A stretch of 64,000 bases of DNA, taken from positions 62,001 through 126,000 of the forward strand of contig JAZKJV010003358.1 in the NCBI GenBank assembly GCA_037367405.1, written 5' to 3'. Under the pieces are notes generated by a model. That model was not told the DNA's origin. It searched no databases and saw only the letters and a program-made list of their open reading frames with translations. Source of the stretch: Ottelia alismoides (Eukaryota > Streptophyta > Magnoliopsida > Alismatales > Hydrocharitaceae). Below, in pieces: positions 12,459 through 24,524 of this stretch. A program made the translations under genes and the position numbers. The number at the start of each line of letters is the position of its first letter. The first letter of the stretch is position 1.

Positions 12459-12830
12459 GATAATTAAATGAGATTTAACTATCATGGATAATATGAACTT
12501 GATTCATATTATAAGGAGAGATATCTGAGATAATTAAATGTGATTTAATTATCAAAGATATGAATAATGTGAATGCAATTCATGTTATTTGGGCATATGA
12601 GAAAAGAGATCCACGATGATTAAATGTGATTTAATTATCATGGATATGAATAATATGGATAGCACTGTCCATATTAATCATATATATTATAAATGTGATT
12701 TATAATATATTAGAGAGAGCATATTCTATTTTATATTTGTTGATTAATTGTTAATGTGATTGGGATTCACATTGAATGAAAATTGAAAATATAATTACAT
12801 TTAGTTTTGGGTTGTGAATAAGATTCACAT
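12459..12830. repeat. Array of short palindromes in copia-1 LTR
   Basis: A run of near-perfect inverted repeats with 3-base loops. Examples are GATAATTAAAT-GTG-ATTTAATTATC at 12529-12553 and AATATGAAC-TTG-ATTCATATT inside 12488-12512. Several more have AAT-GTG-ATT as the core. The same array, in the same order, is present in the other two LTR copies. It lies upstream of the TATA box, in the presumed U3 region. Confidence 0.8.
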
Positions 12831-13212
12831 AATTTCAATGGCATGATTGATATTTTCCATAAGATAATTTGGAATTATTTTTTGTGAAAATATTGTCAAC
12901 AAGAGATGATGATATATATCATGAGATAATGAGATCTCATGATAATTCGAAGAGATAGACCAAGTCCACCAAAGAGGAGTGGACGGCTACAACTCTCCAT
13001 GAGGAGAAGAGTAGTCGTCCCCTCTTATGGGGAGAATGGTTTATACTCTTCATTATTTTTTCTCTTATCAAATATGATTAAATTTTGAATTATTTTTGTT
13101 GATTTATCAATGGAAATTAATTTAAATTTAATTATTAGTTGTTGTATTTTTACAACAACATCTTGGCCATTGAAAGAAGCACAAATCAATCTCAACCATT
13201 GATTGTGTGGTG

Positions 13213-13254
13213 TCCATGGATTGAGATCCATGGACTCCCAAAACCCTATATAAG
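13213..13254 (+). promoter_or_regulatory. Copia-1 LTR core promoter: hairpin plus TATA box
   Basis: TATATAAG at 13247-13254 sits 14 bases after a hairpin, CCATGGAT-TGAG-ATCCATGG (13214-13233). A CT-rich tract starts near 13298. The same arrangement is kept in copia-2 (TATA at about 29906) and in the solo LTR (hairpin 36700-36719, TATA 36732-36740), which supports it as the U3 promoter of this LTR family. Confidence 0.7.
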
Positions 13255-13832
13255 AAGAGGCATGCCTTGCTCTTCGATTGGCCTCGACTCGACGAGTCTC
13301 TCTCTCTCTCTCTCTTATTCTCTATACACGTTCTCTCTCTTCCTCTCTCATGGCCATCCACTATGGATGCCATAGAGGGGATCGTCATCGACGTAGCGTC
13401 CTCGTTATGTTGCCGGATCATCTACTCGTGGATCTCCATCTCCTTCGCTGCGTCTCGCTCATGAAGAAGATGTTGGATTTCATGTGACGAGATCAGGAGA
13501 TCCACCGCTTGGATCATCAACATGAATTGCGAGGAGCATGCGATTCATCCCCACGCTCGCAAGCGTCTCCTCCGACGAATCAGACTTAAGACAGGAGGTC
13601 TCTTCGTTTAGAGACTCGATCGCAACCACACTTCAAGAGGTAATCATATTACTTGTTTGTGGTTTAGATGAAATGATCCGAGAAGTGTTCTTGGATCATG
13701 TGGTTTCGTCACATAAAAAAATTTAATTTCCGCTGCATCGAGCGACTAGTGCGGCTAGTCGCTCCCGATCGCATTCGATGCGATCATCACGCTTCCGTGA
13801 TGCGCTTGAGGATTTTTTTCCCGTATCCTTCA

Positions 13833-15985
13833 AAGGTCGACTTCCAGCTACCTCCGGCGAAGCTTCACCGTTGAGGTACCATCTCATTGGTTCCGGTCGA
13901 CCTGATGTAATTTCTTACTTGTTTTTAGCTTAGTTTTAGTCCTAATTTCATCCCATGAATTTATTATAGCATTTAATCACTTGATTTAGTGTATTTGAGC
14001 CAAATCGTAGTTTGTCGGAGGCTAGCTCCAACGAACCCTTCCGCTTATTCATGACCGTCCCACGACGTGCCTATCGCCTTCACTTCACTCCCTCACCATT
14101 TCTCTACGCCCCAGGCCTCCCACTTCACTTAGATACCTAGTGGATCTGGAGATCCGTGTCTCCACTCCTCCGCTTGCCGGAGACACACCGCTACATCCCA
14201 TCTGTTGTCCAGCCACGCCAATAAAGCCCCAGAATCTCTTTTTGCGCTTGTGCAAACTCTGGAGCACAAAGGACCCTCTAGGGTCGATTTTGATCGCATG
14301 TGAGATACTTGGTGCTCCAGTTCTTCCTCGAGCTTATTTAATGTCATCAGAGCTCTGGCGTGTCTCTTAAAGCTGCCATCTGGTGTGGAGGAGCCCCTGC
14401 TCCATTTTTCCCTTGACCCGATCCTTCCATACAACTGGAGGAGTGAATGAGTACAGAGCGAAACTCACCACTAACGAGTTCTTGGCCTGTTCTTCCTAGC
14501 CTGCCAATAGCCATTGGATTATCTGAAGTGCCCAGATGTGCCAGCCATCGTCTAATCGTCGTTCACCTCAACTCCTAGTTGTTCGTGATTGAAGCGTCAT
14601 CGTAAAGCCCGAGCACGACACGTGTTTAAGTGGCCACATCTCATCCGTCTGCCTATGACGAGTGTTGACCATTTTGTACTTTATGCCCATTATAGTCTTT
14701 GTATTTAATACTTAGCACATAAAATTTCCTCGACTGTTACTCTATTTTTGTAAATTTTGAAAAAAAAGATCCTCGACGTTTATATATTTGCATTTGAGTT
14801 AGTGCCAGCCCACATCATGTGTGGTCCTACGTAAGGTGGGCATTTTACATGTAGGCCCCTATAACTTCTTGTATTTCGTTTTGGTCTAAGAATGCTTTAT
14901 TTCAGTTATAAAATTTTGGAAAATCGCATAAACGCCATGGAATTTTATGTTGATTGCATTTATGCCCCTGCTAGTACAAGCATTTTTGCCTGTTTCTCTA
15001 TTTATTAAATAAAATTCTTGTTCTCCAAAAATTACCAAAATATAGGGTTAAGTTCCTCATTGCACATACTCCCACGATATAAATTTATTTTTGCAATTTA
15101 AGACTTTTGTATATTTTATTAAAATCGAAAAGAGAACAAAAAGTCCATGTTTAACTTAAAAATCCATAAGTATAAAATCATCTTGAAAAATTCCCAAAAA
15201 AAATATTTTGTTTTTTTATGTATTTTGAAACTTCAGACAAAAAAATCATAAAAATAGAAAAAGAAAACACTTTAAAATAAAAATCCGAAAAATACTTTAA
15301 AAAAATACAAAAAATTCATAAATTCCAAAAATGTTGTTTTCTATTTTATAATTTTATTTGTATTATTATTTATATTTTAACATTTATTAAAGAAATTGGA
15401 CTTGATTTTTTAGTTTTCATCTCATTTCATTTCGGCCCATTTATTAATTCCTTGATTTCAGGTATTTTTTACTTTAAAAGTCCATAGAAATTAGAAAAAT
15501 ATCCTGAAAAATCACAAAAATAGTAAAAAAATATTTAAAATCCAAAAATATTTAATTCTGTAATTTTTAGTTAATTTCAGTTATATTTATATCTATGTTC
15601 TCCTATATTCTATATATAATCTTATCAATTATTATATTAGAGAAAAAGAAATACAAAATGTGAAAATTGTAAAAAGAAAATATAAAAATATAAAATTTGA
15701 AACAAAATGTAAAAAAACCAAAAATTATAAAAATACATAAAATTAAAAATCCACAAAAACATAGACAACAAGAAGCACACCTCAAATTTTGCACCTCAAT
15801 TGCTTAATTTTTCCTTTTTGCTCCATGTGTTCGACCTCTACACAATACTTACATCTATACACACCTTTGTTGTAGAGTTATAATAAAATTAAACTCCATA
15901 AAATTTTCCCTTTATTGCTTAAGTCTTATTTGGGGTTAATTATTGATTTCTGGGATTTTTTGAGCAGTTGCTTCAGCGTCATTGT
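13833..15985 (+). mobile_element. Gypsy LTR, downstream part (5' LTR of element A)
   Basis: Starts directly after the copia LTR. A GC-richer part (13840-14640) resembles the middle of the element B LTR (CCGGCGAAGCTTCACCGTTGAGGTACC versus 55310-55335). AT-rich sequence follows, then CATGTGTTCGACCTCTACACAATACTTAC near 15825, matching the conserved LTR end block at 57330-57360. Short open frames inside it are not genes. The LTR end near 15985 (GCAGTTGCTTCA) is approximate. Confidence 0.65.
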
Positions 15986-16039
15986 AGTTCTTGCCTTGTA
16001 TACGCTACCTTAGATGCTCACAAGATCCAGATTATCACA

Positions 16040-16560
16040 ACTGGTGTAGTATTCAATTACAATGATGGGAAGATCCAGTTCCGTGCTCACCAGGATGAAG
16101 TAGAGTTAGAAATGAAGCGGTGAAAGTGGTAGAGACTGGATTCTAAGAGAAACACTGAGTACTCTACTGAGTAATCTATCACCGAGGCAGAGTGTGATCA
16201 AATGGACATTGTAAGGCCCTAGGAGTCAAACCCAACAGAGGCAGATGAGTTCCTCTCATGTGGGAAGGACATTATGTTTGAAATAGAATGCAAGATTTTT
16301 TGAGATCTTCTTTCCTACACAAGTATCGATACAGATCCCTACACCCTCGATGACTAAGAGGTCAATCTAGACATGTTTATCCTATTTCTTACTTGAGAAT
16401 CTGAGGGTGAGGATGATGAGTCAGACGCGGTAGTTACCGACTTCCTTGAGATCTTTTTGTGATCCAACTCTTGATTAAAAGACGTAGTTGGTGGTAGTGA
16501 CATAATAAATTGATCTGACCTCAACCAACACAGAGCCATATGTAGTTGAGTCAGATATCC
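16040..16560 (+). pseudogene. Element A protease tail and acidic linker
   Basis: VFNYNDGKIQFR at about 16048 matches the last residues of the element B protease (DHDNGKVxFRVEG). An acidic stretch (EDDESD-like, near 16390-16440) then matches the linker between protease and reverse transcriptase. Gag and nearly all of the protease are missing between the LTR end and this point, so element A carries a large internal deletion. Confidence 0.6.
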
Positions 16561-18100
16561 CTTATAATCATACTTTACCCATGCTCAAGCCCTTACCTAC
16601 AACCCTAAAATACACCTTCTTTGTAGGACCTAAGGAGAAATATCCGATCATCATCAGCTCGCGATTGACCGAGGAGCAGGAATCTCGCTTGCTAGAGATC
16701 ATGGAAAAGAAACACAAGGAGATAGGCTGGAGAGTTTCCAATCTCCACAGGATAAATCCCACTCTATGTTCACACCATATCTACTTGGAGGATGATGCCA
16801 AACCCTCTCGTGAATTCCAGCATTAATTGAATCCAAATTTACAAGATGTCGTGAAGAAGGAGATAAAGAAATGGTGTAACACATGTTTTATTTACCCCAT
16901 CCATGACTCCAAGTGGGTGACACCACTTCATATTGTCATGAATAAGTCAAGTATTCAGATTGTCACCAACGGGGCAGGAGAGGATATCGCGAAACGATTA
17001 CCCACTTTGTGCTATGTATGGGTGGATTATTGGTGCCTGAATGTCGTGGCGAAGATGGATCATTTTCCCCTCTCATTCATTGATAAGATCTTTGAAAGAC
17101 TATCCATGAAAGAGTTCTTATGTTTCTTAGATGGGTACTCGAGCAACAATCAAGTAGCTATAGCTCTTGAGGACCAGGATAAAACCACTTCCACATGCCC
17201 TTTCAGAATATATGCATCCAGGCGCATGTCCTTCGGGTCATGCAATGCTCCGGGAGCATTCCAAAGGTGCATGATCACGTCTTCGTCAAGATGGTGGGAG
17301 ACTTCCTGGAAGTCTCCAAGGATGACATCTCGGTCTACGGGGATTCTTTCGATCTATGTCTAAAGCATCTAGATCAGGTCCTTCAGAGGTGTTGTGAGGT
17401 AAATTGGGTACTCTCTTGGGAAAAAAGTCAATTCATGGTACAAAAGGGTATTGTGTTGGGGCACATCATCTCCAAAAGGTAATGAAGGTTGACCCTGACA
17501 AGGTGGACATGATCATGAAACTCCAACCACCGACCAACATTAAACAATTATAGTCATTCTTGGGACATTTTAGATATTACTGGACATTCATTAGGGATTT
17601 ATCAAAGATCGCTTGATCGTTAACTGAGCTCTTAGGTAAAGACACAGATTTTATTGTGAATCACCAGTGTCTTGAGACCTTCGAGATTTTGAAGGAAAGA
17701 ATTATGGACGCCCCAATCCTGCATGCCCCTGATTGGTCTCTTCCCTTTGAGATCACGACTGATGCTTCTGATCTTGCAGTAAGAGTTGTGTTAGGACAAA
17801 TAAGGGGGGCATCCCATTCTCCATTCATTATGCATCCAAGGTCCTAGATCCTACTCAGTGTAACTACACGGTTACCGATAAGGAAATGCTTGTTGTGGTA
17901 TTTACCTTGGACAAATTCAGATCCAAAGTGACATTTTACACAAACCACTTATCACTCAGATACCTCATGGAAAAGAAACATGCGAAGGTGCGTCTACTCA
18001 GATGGATTCTTCTGCTTTAGTAGTTTGACTTAGATATCAAAGATATACCTGGAGTGAGGAATGTAGTGGACGATCTCCTCTCCCATCTCGAATAAGCAGA
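16561..18100 (+). pseudogene. Element A reverse transcriptase and RNase H (gypsy)
   Basis: The run up to the domain is LKPLPTTLKYTFFVG and CSHHIYLEDDAKPSREFQ, then a TAA stop at 16824-16826. It continues in frame with LNPNLQDVVKKEIKKW, DHFPLSFIDKIFERL and FLDGYSSNNQVAIALED. A frameshift near 17270 moves to LEVSKDDISVYGDSFD, the catalytic region (usual FMDD, here SKDD), then LGHIISKR. RNase H follows: APDWSLPFEITTDASDLAV at about 17715, YTVTDKEMLVVVFTLDKF, and YTNHLSLRYLMEKK, where the Asp of YTDH is now Asn. There are several further stops and shifts. It is clearly the same family as element B but much more decayed. Confidence 0.88.
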
Positions 18101-19240
18101 ATCTTACGACCCTACCCCAATTCGAGGCTCCTTCCATGACAAGTAAATTTTTGTTGTTGAATCTCTCCTGTGGTATGCTAATATTGTGAACTACATGGTT
18201 TTTAAACAGGTTCCCATGATTGGGCCAAGAGCCGCAATGACCGACTCAAGTTAGAATCTCGGAACTACCACTGGGAAGATCCTTTCCTTTTCTTTGAAGG
18301 AGTGGATTTAATCTAGAGAAGATGTCCTCATGAGGAATACAATAATGTCCTCACTCATTGCCATACTTTGGAGGTAGGAGGACACCATTCCAGGAAGATG
18401 ACAACATGGAAGGTATTACAATTTGGTTTCTACTGGCCAACTCTATTTCATGATGTATATTCCTTCGTGAAGTCATGTCCAATATGTCAACGAATGGGGG
18501 GATAGTCGATTCCAAGGATGAAATGCCAATGCACTAAGTCATCATATGTGATGTATTCGACGCATGGGGCATTAAGTTCATGGGACCATTCTCTGGGAGC
18601 CAAGGCTTTGAATATATCCTTCTAGCAATAGACCATTTGTTTAGGTGGGAGGTCATGATCTCTGATGGGGGTAGACATTTCGTGAATCATGATCTAAAGA
18701 AGTTGTTGAAGGATTATGTCATTGAACATTGTATTGCTAGCCCATACCACTGACAATATAAAGGCATGGCTGATGTGTCGAATAGGGAAGTAAAGAGCAT
18801 TCTACAGAAGCTCGTCCGCCCTGGCATGAAGAACTAGTCCCAACTCTTTGACCAAGTTCTATGGGCTTACCGAAAAACTTATAAGACTCCACTAAGTACT
18901 TCCTTATTCAGGATGGTTAATAGGAAACTATACAATTTTCTTGTAGAGTTAGTGCAAAAATCAGAGTGGTCCATTAATAAGATCAATAGGAACAATCACT
19001 TAGGTCAGAAATCAAGAAAGAAGGACCTGAATAGGCTAGTGGAGATCAGAAATTGAGAATATGATAACAACATGATATACAAGGACAAAGTGAAGAAGTG
19101 GCACGATAAACACATCACAAAGAAGGCTCTTGTCCCTGGGCAGAAGGTATGGTGTTCAATGAAAAGTTGAGTATTTTCCGAGGCAAATTGAAATCTAAGT
19201 GGATGGGGCCTTACAGTATTCGTCAATGCACATGAGCGGA
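18101..19240 (+). pseudogene. Element A integrase (gypsy)
   Basis: The zinc-binding domain is readable (HCHTLEVGGHHSRKM, then CPICQRMGG, near 18360-18500). The core begins WGIKFMGPF, with the first catalytic Asp replaced by Lys, followed by GSQGFEYILLAIDH. It then jumps directly to VMISDGGRHF, losing about 30 residues that element B keeps. The catalytic Glu position is changed (GMADVSNREVK). VLWAYRKTYKTPLSTSLFRMV follows. The catalytic triad is therefore destroyed. Confidence 0.88.
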
Positions 19241-19497
19241 AGCGTTGGGATTTCAGAACTTACAAAGGGTGCACCTTCATTTTTAGTGAACTTGTAGCTA
19301 TTGAAGCCGTTCGTTGGACCTGATGATTGGTTGTCAAGAGGATAAGAAAATGTCATTCATGAAGAAGATCCATGAAGAATACCCACATGCTCTGCATGAC
19401 ACCTTACACATGCACATTTCACATCTTTGAATCCTTCTAAGTGCTCTAGCATGTAACCTCTATACATTTTCTACCAACCCCATCAGTCCCCTTGTAC

Positions 19498-19715
19498 TTC
19501 TTCTATACTTAGGCAAAGACCTAAGTATAGGGGGACCGATGCCCACCATGTTTATTCCACATTCTTTCCTCTTGCCCTGGACCGCTCATTTTTGCTCTTT
19601 TCCATAATTGGACCAACCAAGATCCAAAGTATAGGGGGTAATCGACTTCTATATCTCTTACTTCTTCTTTTGCAAACTTCTATACTTAGCATACACTAAG
19701 TTATGGGGAGTGAGT
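19498..19715. repeat. Hairpins with polypurine-like arms after element A integrase
   Basis: CTATACTTAGG-caaaga-CCTAAGTATAGGGGG lies at about 19504-19537. A lone right arm (AAGTATAGGGGG) is near 19628, and a decayed pair CTATACTTAG..CTAAGTTATGGGG near 19680-19710. The same type of hairpin follows the integrase of element B and lies at the matching place in the minus-strand gypsy derivative. Confidence 0.8.
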
Positions 19716-20948
19716 CACATGCGTGTACATACTCTACACTACATTGTACTATATGGTATTGTATTTTTTTGTATATAAAACTAATTTGGGGTGTGTGTAA
19801 TTTTTGTAAAACCTATAAAAAATGTGTAAAATATGTACAATACCTGTAAATGAGTATAGAATGTATAACAACACAAAAAATGTTTGCATCATGAACTTGC
19901 ACTTCATTGGGCATTTCATGCATTCGCATTGGTGAAAAGTACTTGGGTTCTAAGTCGAGTTTTGATCAAAAATTGAGAGCAGTATTGTTTTGGCCTTAAT
20001 CCACTTAATTTTCAGAGGAACTTCACAGAGAAGTAGGATTTTAGAATCTTCAGGTCATGGACTTAAGTTTTTCGAGTTCTTCATGGTAATGTTCATACTT
20101 CGACTCTTAGTGTCTAACCTGATTGCCTCATTCTGAGTACGAATCTTGAGTAAGAAATTAATATATACTCTAGTACTGTGCACTTAGCTCAACTTAGACG
20201 AGGTATTGGAAGACTATGTGAGTCTCTTTTTTGGTAGCATGGACATCTAACGATTGGAGCACGGGTTGAAATAAAAGCTTCGGATGAGAATATCTTCTAG
20301 TACCAATTTTCTATGACCCCAAAATATGGGTGGAATAAAAGATTCTATATCTTCCAGGGCATAAAAGATTCACGCAGAGCAATCAAAATCCATACCAAAA
20401 GACGTCAACTACCAAATATAATTGATCACGATGGTCCAAGCTTCAGACATCCTGCATATCTTGGTGGAGACTACATCACACTGACCAAGCTCCAAAGGAT
20501 ATATGACTACACCAGTCACACTCCAGTTCTTTTCTCAATTCTTCTAAAAACTTCTTCCCTCCTGTTCATTGTAAACTAGCACATATATGAACTTAGAAGG
20601 AAATACGTGACTCCTTGAGGATGAGTTATTGGAAGAGAGGTTTGCGTGGTAGTTTGGCATTTCGGATGGGAAGAGATAACACCCTTCACACACATGAGTT
20701 AGGTGTTCAATGTTCATGGGGTATGCTCTGGGAGGATGATTGATCTAGATGACTCTTGAGCCAAACTCGTTATAATGATGTGTAGAACTTGGAGGTTGTT
20801 GATTTTAAAACCCTACTTCTCACAAGAGTTCCACCAAACTATTAATACAAAGGTTGGGATGAACTCCATTTTCACATTTTTTTCATGATCTTAGTATAGA
20901 AACCAATTTCATTTCACCTTTTAATTTTTAGTTGATCGAGGACAAGAA
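19716..20948 (+). other. Element A 3' non-coding region
   Basis: Between the hairpins and the polypurine tract there is about 1.2 kb without a domain. GAACTTAGAAGGAAATAC followed by TGACTCCTTGAGGATGAGTTATTGGA (20588-20632) matches element B near 53281-53325, so this is the same untranslated region. The open stretch near 20313-20579 is short and unsupported. Confidence 0.65.
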
Positions 20949-20967
20949 AGGTTTAAGTATAGGTGGT
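20949..20967 (+). promoter_or_regulatory. Element A polypurine tract
   Basis: AAGGTTTAAGTATAGGTGG directly precedes the LTR start TGATAAATATG. It corresponds to the better kept tract of element B (AAAGGTAAAGTATAGGGGGA). The G run is interrupted by T here. Confidence 0.75.
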
Positions 20968-22250
20968 TGATAAATATGTGGTTCAAGACTCTAATTAGCT
21001 GGAAATATATCTTCATCTCGAGAATCAGGTTCATTCATATGTTAATATCATAGAATTAACATTCATGCACTTGTAGATAATTTAAAATATTATTCATTTC
21101 TACATTCATAATCATTTGTGCATTTTCACTTAACTTCACCCATTAACGCTAACACCAATAGACCTGAAACTAACTCCATAGTGTACATATCAAAACTTTA
21201 ATCAATAAAAAATTCTTAAAAATAGCAACTTCTACGAATTTATAGTAAACACAAACCCTAATTTCAGGATAAAAAGCTACAAACACTGATATCTCTCTTA
21301 TACAATGTCAAAATTCATTAAACTCACTTTTTAATTAATGTACATTCAAATATCTACAAATCGAGACCAAATTCAAAAGAATCAGAGTCCATTTGTGGAA
21401 ATTGAATTGTAGGACCTAACGGTACATTAGACATATTCAATGATTTTGACCTATCATTTCATGTTTATATTTCTCTCTTTTTATTTATTTTCTTTCATCT
21501 CTTTAGATCATTTCATGTTTAACTAATTACATAAAAATTAAAATCCAAATTAGAAAAATAAATAAAAAGACAGTTCTGGCCTAAGCTGACTTACTGATTC
21601 ATATGTAAATATCTCAAATTTTCTAATTATTATTATTCACAAAAACACCATAAAATGCATTCAAGTCCATTGCATCATTTTACATCATATTTTATTTTTG
21701 CATGCACTTATATATCTGCATAAAACTAAATAAAATTACAAAACTAAAAAAATAATTATTTTATAAACATAAAATAGCACCAAAAAGGGGCGTAACTTGC
21801 ATAGTTGAGTCCGATTACATTTTCCCTCCATGAACATTGCAGCTTACATCTAGATGAATATTTTTCATGTTGGTGTTTTTCACATTTGAGGTCGTTTAAT
21901 ACTCTTGTGTTCTACATGCATGGTCAATAGTTAATGTATACGTGGTACGCATCCATTCGCCCACCTCACAACTCCTGGTCTAACTCTTGGTCAATAGTTA
22001 ATGCTTACGATGGCACACAACCATTTGCACCCCAACTGGGCCATTGGATCGAAGTTGATCCAACAATCACCATCCTTCCAGCTCTTCTCAAACCCGCCCC
22101 ATGTGCCTATCATGTGTTATTACCCAATCGTTGGATCTCGAGAATCCAACGACATATGTAACCTTCTGTCTTCCTCTCGCCCCACCGTCCCTACGCCTTA
22201 CTCCCCCTACCAATCTAAAGTACTGCTACTGTACCACCTTCCTCCCTTTG
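20968..22250 (+). mobile_element. Gypsy LTR, first part (3' LTR of element A)
   Basis: Starts TGATAAATATG after the polypurine tract. From about 21109 it is matched in reverse by 23370-24524. It includes CTACATGCATGGTCAATAGTTAATG, GGGCCATTGGATCGAAGTTGATC and a GTTGGATCTCGAGAATCCAAC palindrome. No protein-coding capacity. Confidence 0.7.
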
Positions 22251-24524
22251 ACCAACCAACAACCTCTATCCTCTCCTTCCCGACCGACAAGCCTAACTAC
22301 CATTGATATTCTTGGAGATCAAACCCACAACACCACCTCACCTCTGATATCCTCTCCACTCCACATGACTCCCCTCCAACTGCCCCCACCTCCTGCCACC
22401 AAACCCTAACCAACCTAACTCCATCGCTTAGAACCCAATAAACTCTATCCCATCAAATCATCATCATCCCTGATCTCTGAGTCTAACAAACAACCGCAAT
22501 CAGAGGCCCAAACCACACCTTATATCTTTTGATCGAGATCCTAATAAACATCACCATAATCCTTGAAACCCCTTCTCTCTACACATCCTCTCTATGAAGA
22601 ACCCATCTCCAACCACCTTACTAATCATCCGCCTTTGTCATCTCCTACCATAATTGAGAGAGAGAAAGAACTGCCCCCCCCTCAATGTAGTGATACCACA
22701 AAGGTGTGATTCCAACAAAGACTTTTTCGAATAGGAGATACACATTTCTATACACTGCGTAATGGCATCTCCAAGAGGTTGCGAAGCTTGTTGCTTCTGC
22801 CCAGCAACTCAAGCGATCACAGGAGTGACCCTCGCTCCTCTAACATTAGGAATCACACCCACCATCTTCACCCACTCCAGGTATCACCCTTCGTCCTATT
22901 TTATTTTATTTTTTTATTCCTTTTCTACTCACCTCATCCTCTTGTTCCTCATCTCCATTTAAACATCGATCATCGAGAAGACAACGATCATCACCATCGT
23001 CTTCACTACACCACATTCACTCTCTATATCACCCCAACCTTCCAACTCTAACCGAGAGCATGATTGGAGATTTGCTTCTGACCTTGACACACACAGTAGG
23101 AGCTATGTGCCTTCTTCTCTTCTAATGCAATAGCAACAAGCCAAAGCTTTGCAAGTTTGAGACCCTTCTCACCTGTAGGAAAAAGACCATGGAGCAGACA
23201 AAGAATCACCCCCGATGACCCATGGCACTTTGTCGGACATTGGATCTTCATAGTCATCATTTCCTTTATCCATCAGAAAAAAGGGGGCTCCCACGAACTA
23301 TAGTTGTCGTTCGATAAGGGGAATTCCCCTGATCATGACCCTTATTTTTGCCTAAATCCCAACTGTTCGATCTAAGAGAGGAAGGTGGTGCGGTAGTGGT
23401 GTTGCATATGGGTAGGCGGAGCGAGATATAGAGACGGCGGGGTGAGAGGAAGATGGAAGGTTGCATATGTCATTGAATCCTAGAGATCCAATGGTTGGGG
23501 AATAATACATGCTAGGCATGTGGCGCGGGTTTGAGAAGAGTGGGAAGGATGGTAGCCGTTAGATCGACTTCGATCCAATGGCCCACTTGGGGTGTGTAAA
23601 AGATAATATATGTTGACCGGGATTCGACAGGTTGACCAAGAGTTGTGAGGTGTGCGAATGGATGCGTGCCCTGTAGGCATTGATTGTTAACCATGCATGT
23701 AGAACAAAAAAGAAATTAAATATAAAATAATAAACAACCTCAAATGTGAAAATGATTAATGTGAAAATGATTAACATGAAAAATGTTTATCTATATGCAA
23801 GCTACAATGTTCATGAAGACTGGACTCAACCATGCAAGATATGTCCCATTTTTTGGTGATGTTTTATTCATATAAAATATCATTTTTTAGTTTTGTAATA
23901 TTTGTTTGGTTTTTTGTAGATACATAAATGCATTAAAAAAACAAATATGACGTGAAATGATGAAATGGACTTGTTTGCATTTTTGTGAATAATAATTAGA
24001 AAATATGCGATGTTTACATATGAAACAATAAGTCAGCCTAGGTCAGAACTTGCCTTTTTATTTATTTTTCTATTTTTTGAATTTTTTATTTTGTATATGT
24101 TTAGTTAAAACATGAAATGAAATGAAGGAATGAAAAAGAAATAAATTAGAAGGGTTAAATATGTACATGAAATAATCGATCAAAATCAGTAAATATGAAC
24201 AATGTAGAGTTAGATTCTAAAACTCAATTTTCACAAATGAACTCCTATTCTTTTGAATTTATCTTGATTTGTAGATATTTGAATGTACATTAATTTAAAA
24301 GTTAGTCCAATGAATTTGGACACTATACAAGAGAGATATCAATGTTTGCGGCTTTTGTCATGAAATTAGGGTTTGTGTTTATTTCAAATATGTACAAGTT
24401 AGTATTTTTTAGGATTTTTCTTAGATTAATGTTAGTGATATGTACATAAGGAGCCATTTTCCAGTCAATTAGAGTTTGCATTGATTAAAAATGGGTGAAG
24501 TTAGGTGAAAATGCACATATGATT
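21109..24524. repeat. Large inverted repeat, arms about 1.15 kb
   Basis: The left arm 21109-22250 and right arm 23370-24524 align along their length in opposite orientation. Examples are ATCATTTGTGCATTTTCAC versus the reverse of 24505-24523, TCTACATGCATGG versus the reverse of about 23690-23703, and GGGCCATTGGATCGAAGTTGATC versus the reverse of 23562-23585. Both arms are the start of a gypsy LTR, so two LTRs meet head to head across a 1.1 kb centre. The right arm is cut by the copia-2 insertion at 24525. Confidence 0.8.
22251..23369. other. Centre of the inverted repeat, no gene recognised
   Basis: CT-rich and C-rich on the plus strand in the left half, then mixed. Probably middle portions of the two opposed gypsy LTRs. 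Short open frames near 22762-23051 show no family signature, and I do not support a gene. Confidence 0.45.

Larger units (their letters stand above)
11181..13832 (+). mobile_element. Copia-1 3' LTR (2.65 kb)
   Basis: Begins TGCTGGACATGCGAGCCCAC right after the polypurine tract and ends TATCCTTCA at 13832. The same LTR recurs at 24525-30483 (interrupted) and at 34718-37324 (solo, with target duplication), and all three are 2.6-2.65 kb after removing the insertion. It holds a palindrome array (12459-12830), a hairpin and TATA box (13213-13254), a CT-rich stretch and a GC-richer 3' part resembling a leader. Unusually long for a copia LTR; such long LTRs are known in the SIRE/Maximus group, but membership is not shown here. 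It is inserted in a gypsy LTR that continues at 13833. Confidence 0.85.
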
